Shown: positions 41,207 through 50,728 of the stretch, one piece after another
Layout of the letters: each line of letters opens with the position of its first letter
Position numbering within the stretch: the stretch's first letter is position 1
DNA from: Gracilaria vermiculophylla
Taxonomy: Eukaryota > Rhodophyta > Florideophyceae > Gracilariales > Gracilariaceae
NCBI GenBank assembly: GCA_019155205.2
Contig: JAHNZQ020000308.1
Span: 1,213,264 to 1,277,263, forward strand
Length of the DNA stretch: 64,000 bases
Direction of reading: 5' to 3'
The notes under the pieces: model-generated
What the model saw: only the letters and a program-made list of their open reading frames with translations
Told to the model about the DNA's origin: nothing
Database searches by the model: none
Position numbers and translations under genes: made by a program

Positions 41207-42511
41207 ATGAAGACGAGGGCGATCGCGCCGATGCACGCGGCGAAGGCGGCGGCGGCGCAGGCGACGGCGACGACGCCCAGGCCGCGCCGCCCGCGCTGGC
41301 GCCGCCGCGCCGCCGTGCTGCTGTTTTGTACGCCGCTGCTGCTGCTGGCCGCCGCCGCGTGCGCCTTTTCTGCGGCGCGCAGCACGCGTGGCGCGCGTGT
41401 GCACATCCAGCTCGCCGCGGAGCGCGCCGCGCTGCCGCTGCCGCACACGCAACGCCGCGTCGTGCTCCTCACCGCCGTCAACTTCGCCTTCCGCCACTAC
41501 GTGCTCAACCTGGTGTGCTCCCTCGCGCGAGCCGACCTCTCCCCCGCCCACCTGCTCGTCTTCTCGCTCGATGACCGCGCCCATGCCTTCGTCCGCGCCA
41601 TGGGGCTCGCCTCCGTCCGCCTGGGCGCCCACTCCCCCTACGCCGAGGCCGAGGCCGAGTTCGGCACCAAGCACTTCAACCTCCTGTCCAAGAAGAAGCT
41701 CGCCGCCGTCAGCGCCGTCCTGGAAGCCGGCCTAGACGTCCTGTTCACGGACGCCGACATCGTGTGGTGCCGCCGCGCCTTCCCCCAAATCGCCCACATC
41801 TTGGATCACGCCCGCTCTGACCTGCTCGTGCAGACCGCCTGGCCGCGCAGCCTGCTCAACTCGGGCTTCTACTATGTCCGCTCCAACCCGTCTACCCGTG
41901 CGCTCTTTCGCGCCTTTCTCGCCTTCCCGCACGACTCGGAAAACGACCAGGTTATCTTCAATCGCGTCCTGTGCAATCCCAAGTTCGGCGGCTCTGTGCT
42001 TGCCAACCTCAGCGCCACTCCCATGCCCCAACACGACCAACCTAAGCGAGGCCCGTGCCCGTTGGGATGCCGCTGGCGCCAAGCAACTGCTCATCTCCTC
42101 CCGCCGCTCTTGTTCCCGACAGGCGGCGAGATCATTGACGGCGAGAAGCTCTTCCACTTGCCCAGAAGTCGCATCGTCGATATGTGCGACGCCGCCTCTC
42201 CGTTGATACTGCACAACAACTGTATCCTGAGTAACAAAAAGTTAGCCAGGTTTATTGTCAAGGGCATCTGGTACGTCAACCCGGCTGTCATGGACGCCGA
42301 CGATGAGGAGCACGCTGACGACGGTGGCTTCGAGAACGACGTTCTCGCTGATGACAGCGATGAGCAGCACTATGACTTGACCGACAACCATGATTTGCAG
42401 CGCGTATGCGGACCGCCTGTGCCGCCTACGCAACAAATGAGGCGGCGGTGCGGTCCCACCAAATGCGGCGCCGATGGCGATGTTCATGGCTTTGCGAAAA
42501 CAGACGCCTAA
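41207..42511 (+). CDS. GT77-type (nucleotide-diphospho-sugar transferase) glycosyltransferase
   Basis: A 434-aa type II membrane protein. After a basic N-terminus, a Leu/Ala anchor spans about 35-57. The catalytic domain contains VVLLTAVNFAFRHYVLNLVCS (85-105), HLLVFSLDD, FNLLSKKKLAAVSAVL, the metal-binding DxD in VLFTDADIVW (DAD 182-184), LVQT, NSGFYYVRS (218-226) and NDQVIFN. These are the signatures of the PF03407/GT77 family, known for plant wall arabinosyl, galactosyl and xylosyl transferases acting in the Golgi. An acidic C-terminal tail (about 355-400) is unusual. ATG 41207 gives the type II topology; the longer upstream frame is GC-rich noise. A bidirectional promoter with HIG1 is likely. 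Confidence 0.82.
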   Translation: MKTRAIAPMHAAKAAAAQATATTPRPRRPRWRRRAAVLLFCTPLLLLAAAACAFSAARSTRGARVHIQLAAERAALPLPHTQRRVVLLTAVNFAFRHYVLNLVCSLARADLSPAHLLVFSLDDRAHAFVRAMGLASVRLGAHSPYAEAEAEFGTKHFNLLSKKKLAAVSAVLEAGLDVLFTDADIVWCRRAFPQIAHILDHARSDLLVQTAWPRSLLNSGFYYVRSNPSTRALFRAFLAFPHDSENDQVIFNRVLCNPKFGGSVLANLSATPMPQHDQPKRGPCPLGCRWRQATAHLLPPLLFPTGGEIIDGEKLFHLPRSRIVDMCDAASPLILHNNCILSNKKLARFIVKGIWYVNPAVMDADDEEHADDGGFENDVLADDSDEQHYDLTDNHDLQRVCGPPVPPTQQMRRRCGPTKCGADGDVHGFAKTDA

Positions 42512-42960
42512 CACTGCAACGAGCCGATGCTTTGCTGTCGCATGTGTGTCGCAAGCTGTGCTGACGCGTCACGTACGTTAGTGCGCTCGCTGGTATTATA
42601 ATTACTTGTCGCAATTTCTCCTAACGTAGAAACATACTGAGAACGGCTTTTCTCGTCCTAGACACCTGTGTACATGCGAATGCGACGTCGTTTTTCCACC
42701 AACACCGTGCTCCACAGCACATCAGTATCACGTCTCAACCGAGTTTTTCATAAACGAATTGATTCACTCGACCACGACAAGTTAACCGTCTCCTCCGAAT
42801 ATTGAAACGCCATCGCAATGCTTGTTTCCTCCGCATACCACAGTTCTCAATAAAGGCGCAACTTCACGTCTGGTGCACTTTTGATTGTGCTGAGCGTCGC
42901 CGTGCTCTCCAGCGCCTAACACAACATCCCCACGCCCCCCACCCTTTTTGAACGCAGCGG
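42512..42960. other. Intergenic between converging genes
   Basis: 3' regions of the GT77-like (+) and GT14-like (-) genes. A plus-strand AATAAA at 42850-42855 may be the polyadenylation signal of the GT77-like gene. Confidence 0.4.
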
Positions 42961-44190
42961 TTAATATTCGTCGTCGTCATTTTCGTCCAAACTAGTCCTT
43001 CCGATCAAAGGTTCGATAACAGCAGTAAACGTGCTTGTCACGGCGTGCTCATACTCTGCCACTTTTCTCTTGTCTACTACATTCCCAATTCCGATCATTT
43101 CCCTTTCCACACGTTCACAAAACCCGTTCATCCCTCTGATCTTGCGGGTGAAGAACGCGGGTTCATTCCACAGTCTGTGCCAAAACAGAAGCTCTTTCCC
43201 ATCCTCATCCATCTCATCGACCCAAAACGGGTGTTGCCTCCGTCTCTTGCCGTCCGCTCCAAGCGCGAAACTTCCATTGGGTGCCACGAAGAATATGTTT
43301 CTCAAATTGCTGTCAACCACAGTGTCTCTGAAATGGCTGTTCCACAGTAAGCTTCCAAAGTAATGCTCATCCGATGCATCAGAGTACGCCAGAGCAATCA
43401 ACAGCTTCTTCGATTGTGAGCTTCGCAACATATACATAGTATACTTTCTGGATAGAATAAACCATCCGGAAGATTTTGCCAGCGTGAAGTCCACATAATC
43501 TGCGATGGGATTCCGAATGTGCGCGCTTTCATCTGGTTCATCAATGTCATAGTTCCCGTGACCCGTGAGGTAACTTCCATTTTGTGAATGCATTGTGACG
43601 AGCCCCGTGTCTACATAAAAGTGTCCGAGTCTCCGCTTCGCATAAGACGCCCAAGTCCGACGTGGTTTCCATTCGACAAAGTTCGCATTTCGGGCTCGAT
43701 ACAGCAACTGCTTCATTTTCCTTTGAGAGACTGTCGGAAAGTCGGCCCCAGACAGATTGATGAAAAAATCCCACGCACCCACAGTTAGCAACTTGTCCGC
43801 AGCGGACAGAAAGTTGAGCGTCATTGTTATTCCTCTATATGTAATAACTTCTGGCTTCAGAACAACAACGTTCTCATTCTTGTGAGGTATGCCAGAAACT
43901 CTAATCGTTTTCCACACGTTCTCAAGTGTTTGCCCGGCATCTGCAACAGGGATCTTTGGATCAAAATGAAGAACGTAGTAATTGTCCTTGTCATATAGGA
44001 CGCGCATTAATCCGGGAAGTAAATGATAATTATCAGGCGACAACTGAATGGCGTAGGCAAGGCGCGCCATGCGCACCGGGTTTCCGAGAAACCACTTGGT
44101 CATCGTGATGACCAGAACGATGCTTGGGAGAAGAGTTAATATTCTTAGCTTTCGCCAAATTCTCCGTGGATGTTGTGCACTGAACGGCAT
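42961..44190 (-). CDS. GT14-type (Core-2/I-branching, xylosyltransferase-like) glycosyltransferase
   Basis: A 409-aa type II membrane protein with an anchor at about 16-36. The catalytic domain begins ARLAYAIQLSPDN, followed by YYVLHFDPKI, the WDFFINLSGADFP block (about 141-153; the family's x-x-x-LSG.D.P signature), FVEWK, SSGWFILSR (about 242-250), the YSDASDEHYFGSLLWNS block with the catalytic-type acidic residues, and a late HPFWVDEMDEDG. These define the Branch/GT14 family, which includes N-acetylglucosaminyl, xylosyl and glucuronosyl transferases of the Golgi. The acceptor is unknown. ATG 44190 has no rival. The C-terminus ends in an acidic run, DENDDDEY. Confidence 0.82.
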   Translation of the reverse strand: MPFSAQHPRRIWRKLRILTLLPSIVLVITMTKWFLGNPVRMARLAYAIQLSPDNYHLLPGLMRVLYDKDNYYVLHFDPKIPVADAGQTLENVWKTIRVSGIPHKNENVVVLKPEVITYRGITMTLNFLSAADKLLTVGAWDFFINLSGADFPTVSQRKMKQLLYRARNANFVEWKPRRTWASYAKRRLGHFYVDTGLVTMHSQNGSYLTGHGNYDIDEPDESAHIRNPIADYVDFTLAKSSGWFILSRKYTMYMLRSSQSKKLLIALAYSDASDEHYFGSLLWNSHFRDTVVDSNLRNIFFVAPNGSFALGADGKRRRQHPFWVDEMDEDGKELLFWHRLWNEPAFFTRKIRGMNGFCERVEREMIGIGNVVDKRKVAEYEHAVTSTFTAVIEPLIGRTSLDENDDDEY

Positions 44191-45194
44191 TGGTTGGTAT
44201 CACGTAGGCAGTAATCAAGTGGGTAAACATTTCCACTGCATTGACTGCAAACATCATAACGAAAGCATTGGAGTCAACTCGGCAACGGGACTGACGTCAA
44301 GCATCTCTACAAAATGACCCTGTTCTGTTCACGTACTGCATGCCCGTACACAAGGAGCCCAATGCTGGAAATACATTTAGTCTGGCCTCGAAGTACTCCA
44401 ACCAATTTGGTAATGATGTTCTGGGCCCGGTCCTTCACAACAAAATCAGGATTGTGACATGTGTCCAACGCGGTAGCAGTATGCATGTGACCTCGCCAAA
44501 GCGAACAGAAAAGTAAGTTGCCGTGAGAAAGGCATTGGACTCCAAGTCAGAGAGTTCATCGTATTTGGCTCACGAAGGTATAGCGCGAACATAGTTGCTG
44601 GATAACAACCGATATGATATGATATGATATACGGCAGGACAAGACAACGGCTTGGAGTGGGGTCAAGAACAAAGGCGCAGCTCGAGTCTGGTCAACGTCG
44701 CCTATCTGCGCGTCTCAAACATGAACGAATGAATACTCTGAACGCGTCTGAGACAGTGGTATTGACACAGGATGAAATTGGTTCTACTTTCTAAACCATC
44801 TACGCTGTCAAGTCATGGAGAGCCATGCAATAACCTAAAAGTGGCCGTCAAAAGTTTCATGTACATCCTTCAATTCATAACTATATGAACCTGACAAGCG
44901 GAACGTGAAGCATGTTTTGAGAAGCATTGACCCCCAAGTGTGCACCTCAACCAAAAGAAAGCTGCGGAAGCTCCATTACACGCGTTCCAATTTTGGAAGC
45001 AGAGATGTGCTTTGAATTTCCGATTGAGTGGCGCTTCTCATAGACTGCCTTTTGAGTCAAAAGAACCCTTGTTCGTTATCAGTGAAAGGCCCAACCAGCT
45101 ACGAGACAATTCAGACAGCCGACGTGGAAGCTCTTTTAGCCCCTTCTCCAGCTAAATACGTTTCAGTTCAACAGAGACATGTGGGCAAACCACG
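44191..45194. other. Intergenic with GATAT microsatellite
   Basis: No gene recognised. About four GATAT repeats lie at 44611-44631. Confidence 0.45.
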
Positions 45195-45200
45195 TATAAA
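45195..45200 (+). promoter_or_regulatory. TATA box of the large secreted-protein gene
   Basis: TATAAA in the context CACGTATAAATGG, 158 bp upstream of the start codon. Confidence 0.5.
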
Positions 45201-45357
45201 TGGATACTGTCTCATTCCGAGCAGAGCAGATCATCAAACGGCAGGCTTTTTACCCAATTGTCTCAGTCTTCGACTTCAAATACGTAGGGATAGTGCATTT
45301 GTTTTGCTGACGGAAACCCCGACCAGCTTGCATTCTTTCAGTTGCTTTCTCACAACA

Positions 45358-47265
45358 ATGCTTTGCCTTTTGCGAGCGTGGCCGCTGATAGTATTAACAG
45401 CACTCGTGCAGAGTCGGCTAATCAACGCACGGGCCCTCATGAGCACTATTCGGGATCAAGACCACAGATACGATAAACCACGACTGCACCCAAATGCAGG
45501 CTCTGTAAGAACGACCGAAAATGATCAAGTTCCCGACGGGCAGCAACCGGAGTATTTTTCGAACAATACTCTGGAAACAGTTTTCAAAGATAACAGGGTA
45601 AAGGCCCGAATCGATTCAGCAGTGCTTGATGGAAACAAATTGAGTATGAGTGGTGTTGTCACATATATTCAGATAAGCAAACATCCCAACATAACTGACG
45701 AGGCAGATATGGTTGGCAAATCTGGAAGCTCTGCGCTCATACTTCAGGCAGAATTGGATGGAGAAACTCTTAAAATTATGTGGATGAAACGGTCGTGTGC
45801 TTGTTCAGCAGATGCGAGGTTCGTGATTGCCAGCGCGAAGGAAGGAGATGAATTATGGGTCGCAGGCAGTACCACTGGAATTCATCTCGGTGCGGACACA
45901 AACACTGGGGAGGGTATGGCGCTGATGCGATACAATTCGCAGGGAACCCAATTGCTACTACGCCAGACGGGAGCGGCTGGGGAGAAGTATGAATGGGTCG
46001 GGTTCACGATGAAAGCGGTGAACGAAAGCAGAAACGTAACGCTCGTGGGGACTGTAAACAGTGAGAGGTTTGAGGGGATGCAAAATGCGCTCGTGGCTCA
46101 GATCGCGAATGAAACTGGGGATATAGTGCAAACATTTCGGATCAGTGACGGCGAAGACGTGGTTGGAGAGACTTTCTGGAATGCTGAAAGCATGAACGGT
46201 ATGTTATATGTGGCCGGAAAACGAATCATTCACAAAGACCTGTCTCCCAGGTCCGCGCTGACGTTGACCAAGATTGATACAGAGAAAATGGAACAAGTCG
46301 GGTCGCGAGAGTTTGACAACGAACTGCAGAGAGGCATGGTACTTTGCGCAGACGATGAAGGTGTAACAGCAAGCTATGTGGCACGAAACAACAACCAAGG
46401 ACGTGTGATTGTCAATGAGATGGACGACAAACTTGACAATGTGATGCGAACGGAAGTGAAAATCCAGCGTGACCCGATTTACCAGAAGGCAGTACGGTCA
46501 GCCATGGTTGCCTGCGATGCGACGAAGAGTCCGCCAGTGTTGCTGATGAACACGGCTGAGGCACTGAACCAGACGGCGCCGGACTGGGAAACGAAACGCA
46601 AGCTGAATAACCAACGGCCGGCGCTGCTGACGGTCGAGAGCAAGACGTTCCAATCGATCTCTCAGTCGCAGCGGAGCATAGAGTGGGTTGCGTCGGGAAT
46701 GCTGAACAGAGACGGCGGCGACAACTGGATCATCTACGGCAAAACGGGCAATGGAAAACCGCTTGTCTCCAACGGGTACCTGCCCAAACCGAAGAAAGTG
46801 GTGCCCACGCCGTCGCCGTCACCAGACATAACGACGACGGGGGCAGCGTGCATCGGCGACCAGACGAGGATCGACGGCAAGGCAGTGACAGAGCTGATCG
46901 GCGCGCGCCGCGCGATGCGGCTGCAGCGCCACCCGTTGCGACGCCGGCGGCACGGCGACGCACTGTGCCGGCGCGCGGGGGGGGACGTGCTGTGCGCGAC
47001 GGCGCAGCACGTGGTGCTGGTGGGGGAGGAGACGCTGTTCATGCGCGAGTGGTGCGAGCGCACGCGCGACTGCGAGGTGCGGCGGCAGCGACTGCTCAAC
47101 TTCAAGGCGCCATGCGGGGTGACGCTGCCGCCGGCGGCCGACGGCGCGCGCCTGACGATGCACTCCGGCGATGCGCCGTCCGCCCTCTCCGTCGTGCGCG
47201 CCGAGTGCCATCTGCAGACCCGCTCCGTACTACATCGAGCGTGGTGGCGCCTCATGACCCTCTGA
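45358..47265 (+). CDS. Large secreted protein, possible beta-propeller, with GC-rich Cys-containing C-terminus
   Basis: A 635-aa protein. A signal peptide (about 1-24) is followed by a polar stretch and about 420 residues of strand-rich sequence, with recurring units of the form DGNKLSMSGVV, EGDELWVAGST, NVTLVGTVNSE and NGMLYVAGKR. This pattern suggests a beta-propeller of the SBBP/Kelch-like kind. Several N-x-S/T sites are present. After a PTPSPSPD linker (about 483-490) comes a distinct C-terminal module with seven or so Cys and many Arg, encoded by much more GC-rich DNA. ATG 45358 begins the signal peptide; the frame is open upstream to 45028. Function is unknown; it is probably a cell-surface or wall protein. 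Confidence 0.7.
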   Translation: MLCLLRAWPLIVLTALVQSRLINARALMSTIRDQDHRYDKPRLHPNAGSVRTTENDQVPDGQQPEYFSNNTLETVFKDNRVKARIDSAVLDGNKLSMSGVVTYIQISKHPNITDEADMVGKSGSSALILQAELDGETLKIMWMKRSCACSADARFVIASAKEGDELWVAGSTTGIHLGADTNTGEGMALMRYNSQGTQLLLRQTGAAGEKYEWVGFTMKAVNESRNVTLVGTVNSERFEGMQNALVAQIANETGDIVQTFRISDGEDVVGETFWNAESMNGMLYVAGKRIIHKDLSPRSALTLTKIDTEKMEQVGSREFDNELQRGMVLCADDEGVTASYVARNNNQGRVIVNEMDDKLDNVMRTEVKIQRDPIYQKAVRSAMVACDATKSPPVLLMNTAEALNQTAPDWETKRKLNNQRPALLTVESKTFQSISQSQRSIEWVASGMLNRDGGDNWIIYGKTGNGKPLVSNGYLPKPKKVVPTPSPSPDITTTGAACIGDQTRIDGKAVTELIGARRAMRLQRHPLRRRRHGDALCRRAGGDVLCATAQHVVLVGEETLFMREWCERTRDCEVRRQRLLNFKAPCGVTLPPAADGARLTMHSGDAPSALSVVRAECHLQTRSVLHRAWWRLMTL

Positions 47266-47460
47266 GCCCTCCTCGCTAGCTAGTTCTTGCTCAGTGCTCC
47301 ACCTTGCCACATTAAATTAACTTATGTAAGCATTGTCTCCCATGCTGCCACAGCCGCTTTAATCAATGCGCAATTACAGTGCAAATCCCGACGGCGACTA
47401 CTCGGTATCACTCTTGTTGGTTTCAGCAGCCCCTTTCCGCTCCCTCTACAGCGCGTTCGT

Positions 47461-47512
47461 GCTTAGGCCTGTCTCTCTTCCCCCCCTTCCCCCCCCCCCC
47501 CTTCGCCCCCGC
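47461..47512 (+). promoter_or_regulatory. Polypyrimidine leader of the conserved-unknown gene
   Basis: A C/T tract of about 45 bp (with runs of C) lies 22-70 bp before the start codon at 47534. It may be a pyrimidine-rich initiator or a 5' TOP-like leader of a strongly expressed gene; this is inference. Confidence 0.4.
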
Positions 47513-47533
47513 TAACTGTTTTATACCGCAAAA

Positions 47534-48094
47534 ATGGCCCCAACAGACAAGCAGATGAAGGCCTCTGTCAAGGAGGGTGGCAAGAAGGGGCAGGATCTGG
47601 CGGGCATGTCCGATATGGGCGGTGTCAAGTTCTTCTCCGTCGCTGTGGAAAGCGCCAACGGCCAGTGGGAGCTCATGGACGCTGTCTTAGAGGGTATGAA
47701 CAAGGAGGTCGATCCCACCGCTGATGACCGCAAGGGCGGCGCTGGCCACATTGGCAAGTGTTTACTCTTCGCAGACGACAAGGCTCTCCTCATTCTCTGC
47801 CATGTTCCCGACGTGCTCAAGGATCTCATCAATCAACAAGAATGGTTTACTAATGTCATCGAAAGCGTCAACGCCACAAAGATTGGCGACGCCATCACCA
47901 TCGAGGGTTCTGGTGCCGGCATCGTGCTTAAAGCGGAAATGAAGGCCGATCCAGACGCCAATAAATTCCCACTAAAGGAGCGCGACATCGCCATCGGAAA
48001 GAGCTTTGAGTACCTAGTCAGCAAGGAACTTGTAAGGCCCGACGAGAGTGACGATGACGCCAATTATGCGGAGATGGCAGACATCGAGTGGTAA
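47534..48094 (+). CDS. Conserved uncharacterised algal/protist-type protein
   Basis: A 186-aa soluble protein with a well-formed acidic alpha/beta sequence. The Lys-rich N-terminus is followed by GGVKFFSVAVESANGQWELM, KEVDPTADDRKGGAGHIGK, LLFADDKALLILCHVP and a final SDDDANYAEMADIEW. I recall proteins of this form in several algae and other protists without an assigned function; I cannot check this. The KGGAGHIGK block recurs in that memory and could be a functional loop. No signal peptide or membrane helix. The start context AAAAATGG is strong. It converges with the FkbM gene, leaving only 7 bp between the two stop codons. Confidence 0.8.
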   Translation: MAPTDKQMKASVKEGGKKGQDLAGMSDMGGVKFFSVAVESANGQWELMDAVLEGMNKEVDPTADDRKGGAGHIGKCLLFADDKALLILCHVPDVLKDLINQQEWFTNVIESVNATKIGDAITIEGSGAGIVLKAEMKADPDANKFPLKERDIAIGKSFEYLVSKELVRPDESDDDANYAEMADIEW

Positions 48095-48101
48095 ACTCTC
48101 G

Positions 48102-49412
48102 CTAAACCCCTAGGAATCGAAAGCTAGAAACGTCAAAACTTCTCATTAACCGCTTCATGCGTTCGCTCACCTCGAAACCGCTACCATTGCGGATCCAGAT
48201 ATCGTCCTTGAGTACTCTGCTCACTTGTTCGTACCCACGCCCCGATAGAATCGCTTTTACTTCCTTGCCTCGGTTTTCTGTCACGATTACGTCCACACTT
48301 GTCTTTCCCCAGTCAAAACCTCGCAGCACCTCGATCTCGTGCCCTTCTACATCCAAACTCCAGAAATGCACGTGCTTCTCATGCACTTCTTTGCGAAGCG
48401 TGGAACACTTCATTGACTTGATCCCACGGAATCTATCTTTGAACTTTGACTCCTGTTGGTGTTTAGTCCCGTTCACGCCGCCGACACCGTCAGTCGATAC
48501 CACTCCGCCATACGCATCAGTCAGTGAAAAGTTGACTGTTCTCTCCTTATCACTGACGCATTTTTCTACTACTTTGCAGTGCCTTTGATTGCGCAGCTCA
48601 TCCCAATACTTTTCATTTGCCTCCACGCAAATTCCATCCCAGCCCATACATCGGTCTAAGAAGTAAGTACCAGACCATCGCCGCGCATGATTTGCCGCCA
48701 CGTCAAGGTACACAGGGCGCTTCCCGCTCTGCTGTGAGTGCCATGATTCCGTGAAGAATGCGGCATAAACAAACCAATCGGTGAAATCGTGCGATACAAA
48801 GTGGTCTCGATACAAACGCAAGTTCCGGTGGTCTCTAGCTGCTAATCGCCATTTTCGGCACTCGCCAGGTTCATCTAATTCCGTTCCTTTCCGAGCTGCC
48901 CAGTGTAACGTTGCGAGTCCTTCTGCGTCGAGTTTTTTCACTGTGGACTCTTTTGGTCCTCCGTTTTCTTTTTCGGGGTTCTTCGATCGTTCCGTTTTTT
49001 TTTGGACTCCAGCCTTAACTGCAGTTTTACTCGTCTGGACTTTGTCATGTCCATTAGGCAGCTGTTTATTGGGACTATCAACTGGCTCTATATCCGATTC
49101 TTTCGCATCAGAGTCATGTCTTTCCATTTTGCTCGTCATCTCGTCTGGCATTGGCACTCGCTCCAACCTTGGGCGAACATGGGACTGCCTGAAAATCATG
49201 AAGAGCAAAATGGTCAACACTGCAGTGGACAGAGCGGCCAAGTAACATCCCCTCTTCTTCATAGTCCTTTTTCGAGGCATCTTTTTAGAGAGATAAGGTT
49301 TCACAGCGCACGTATTCGCGAGACTTATAGTGCGGTACACTTTTACGTCCGAATGCGGCGTCGCATGCTTGCGCATCTTCGTGACGGGGTCACTACAAGT
49401 TATTGACGGCAT
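48102..49412 (-). CDS. FkbM-family (Methyltransf_21) methyltransferase, type II membrane
   Basis: A 436-aa protein. A membrane anchor lies at 56-74 and is followed by a Lys/Glu-rich stem of about 100 residues. The catalytic domain has VYLDVAANHARRWSGTYFLDR, the SAM-binding start; GWDGICVEAN, with the acidic residue that would bind the ribose; CKVVEKCVSD; and FWSLDVEGHEIEVLRGFDW, the DVEG hallmark of FkbM enzymes. The Met at residue 45 (49280) would give a shorter cytosolic tail and is an equally good start. It likely O-methylates a glycan in the Golgi; the acceptor is unknown. A TATAAATA-like box lies at about 49612-49622. It is tail to tail with 47534-48094. Confidence 0.8.
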   Translation of the reverse strand: MPSITCSDPVTKMRKHATPHSDVKVYRTISLANTCAVKPYLSKKMPRKRTMKKRGCYLAALSTAVLTILLFMIFRQSHVRPRLERVPMPDEMTSKMERHDSDAKESDIEPVDSPNKQLPNGHDKVQTSKTAVKAGVQKKTERSKNPEKENGGPKESTVKKLDAEGLATLHWAARKGTELDEPGECRKWRLAARDHRNLRLYRDHFVSHDFTDWFVYAAFFTESWHSQQSGKRPVYLDVAANHARRWSGTYFLDRCMGWDGICVEANEKYWDELRNQRHCKVVEKCVSDKERTVNFSLTDAYGGVVSTDGVGGVNGTKHQQESKFKDRFRGIKSMKCSTLRKEVHEKHVHFWSLDVEGHEIEVLRGFDWGKTSVDVIVTENRGKEVKAILSGRGYEQVSRVLKDDIWIRNGSGFEVSERMKRLMRSFDVSSFRFLGV

Positions 49413-50728
49413 TTGACCAAGCGTTGAATGACAGTCTTCAATTCAAACACGTTAACAATGTCTTTATCGTGTTCGCCCGGAATCAGGTTCGGAGCTTTGT
49501 GTTTTAACTGTTCTTTAACGAAGGGTGTCAGTTGAGACGATTCCCCGTGACGTCTGCACCCCCATTAGCCCCCTCTCCATTCTCCTGGTTTTAAGTCGGT
49601 TGCGTGTTTGTTTTATTTATAGGTTGAATACTGAAAACTAGCTGCGACTCTTGAAGATGCAGGACGCGAAATGTAATCAAGAAACTTGGTTCCCATAATT
49701 TGACTCTCGCGCTCTTTCACTGGAACCCCAAGAACATCCACATCCCTTGGTGACAAAAAAATGTGATGTTAAGCCGCCACGGGGTAAACACTGTCGTGCA
49801 TGCGGCCTTTTACAAGATTCTCAAACGGCGCATTCCGTGTCCAATTCCGAAATGTGACACGAAGCTTCGGGATACAGACAAGGGCTGTTATGGCAGTTGG
49901 TAAGCGCTCGCCTCACTTGTTCCACTGTAGTTGCGACTGGGTTTGCCGCCCTTTATTCACACCCACCTCCGTCACTTGAATTAATCCGCACCGGATTGCC
50001 GGCCACTTCACTTACTGCAAGAGAGTTGTGTACGGCACCATTCTGTTAAATGGTCGAACAGATCGACAGTGGCTCAGAGAAAAAATGCCGCGTTTCAAGC
50101 CACCTTCACTGATTAATTACAGGATATTAGAGCACGAGCGGTAGTGGCTCAGCCGAAAGACTTACTTCCTCTCAAATTCATGCCGGCAGCTATCGATGCG
50201 GCAAACATTTATGGTGGCGCCTGAGTATACTATGTTTTGATCATCTACTTTGAAGTTACCACAATAGGATACTTGTTCCTATGGTCTTTGTAAGCGTCGC
50301 ATTGCAAATTGGGCGTTGATCCTGTTCAATCCTTCACCTCATTTTAAAGGATATGAGATATATCGTTCATCTCTCGAACTTACGAGGACTCGTTGAAAGC
50401 TTGTTTTCACGCTACATGACTAAACAGCGGAAGGCTTTGGTCTCGTGCATCCAGAGACAGATGGTCTCGATCTTATTGCGTCTGGAACCCTTGGTTGTGC
50501 TTTTCACTCAAAGCTTTATTCATCTTACCTCCTGTTCAGTATTTTATCCCTTGCTTTACTACCACGGGAAAGATGCAATGTAGTAACGCCGATTCAAAGT
50601 TTTGCTAAACATTTGGACGTTTATGTACAATTGGGCCGATAATGAAGAGGATACCTTGCACCCGTAAACCTGCAAACTACTTCAGCGAACAACTCGCCAC
50701 GGGTTACTTTGAAAAGCACTGATTATGC
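49413..50728. other. Intergenic, with a tRNA-like relic
   Basis: AT-rich DNA. Around 49888-49965, GGCAGTTGGTAAGCGCTCGCC resembles the A-box and D-arm of a tRNA, but no intact T-arm follows, so it is at most a tRNA-derived relic. Two later stretches, about 50068-50090 and 50138-50160, share GTGGCTCAG. No gene is called. Confidence 0.35.

Noticed and set aside
49888..49965. tRNA gene (Val-like)
   Set aside because: A-box-like and anticodon-arm-like words are present, but there is no proper T-arm GGTTCRANYCC and no closing acceptor stem.
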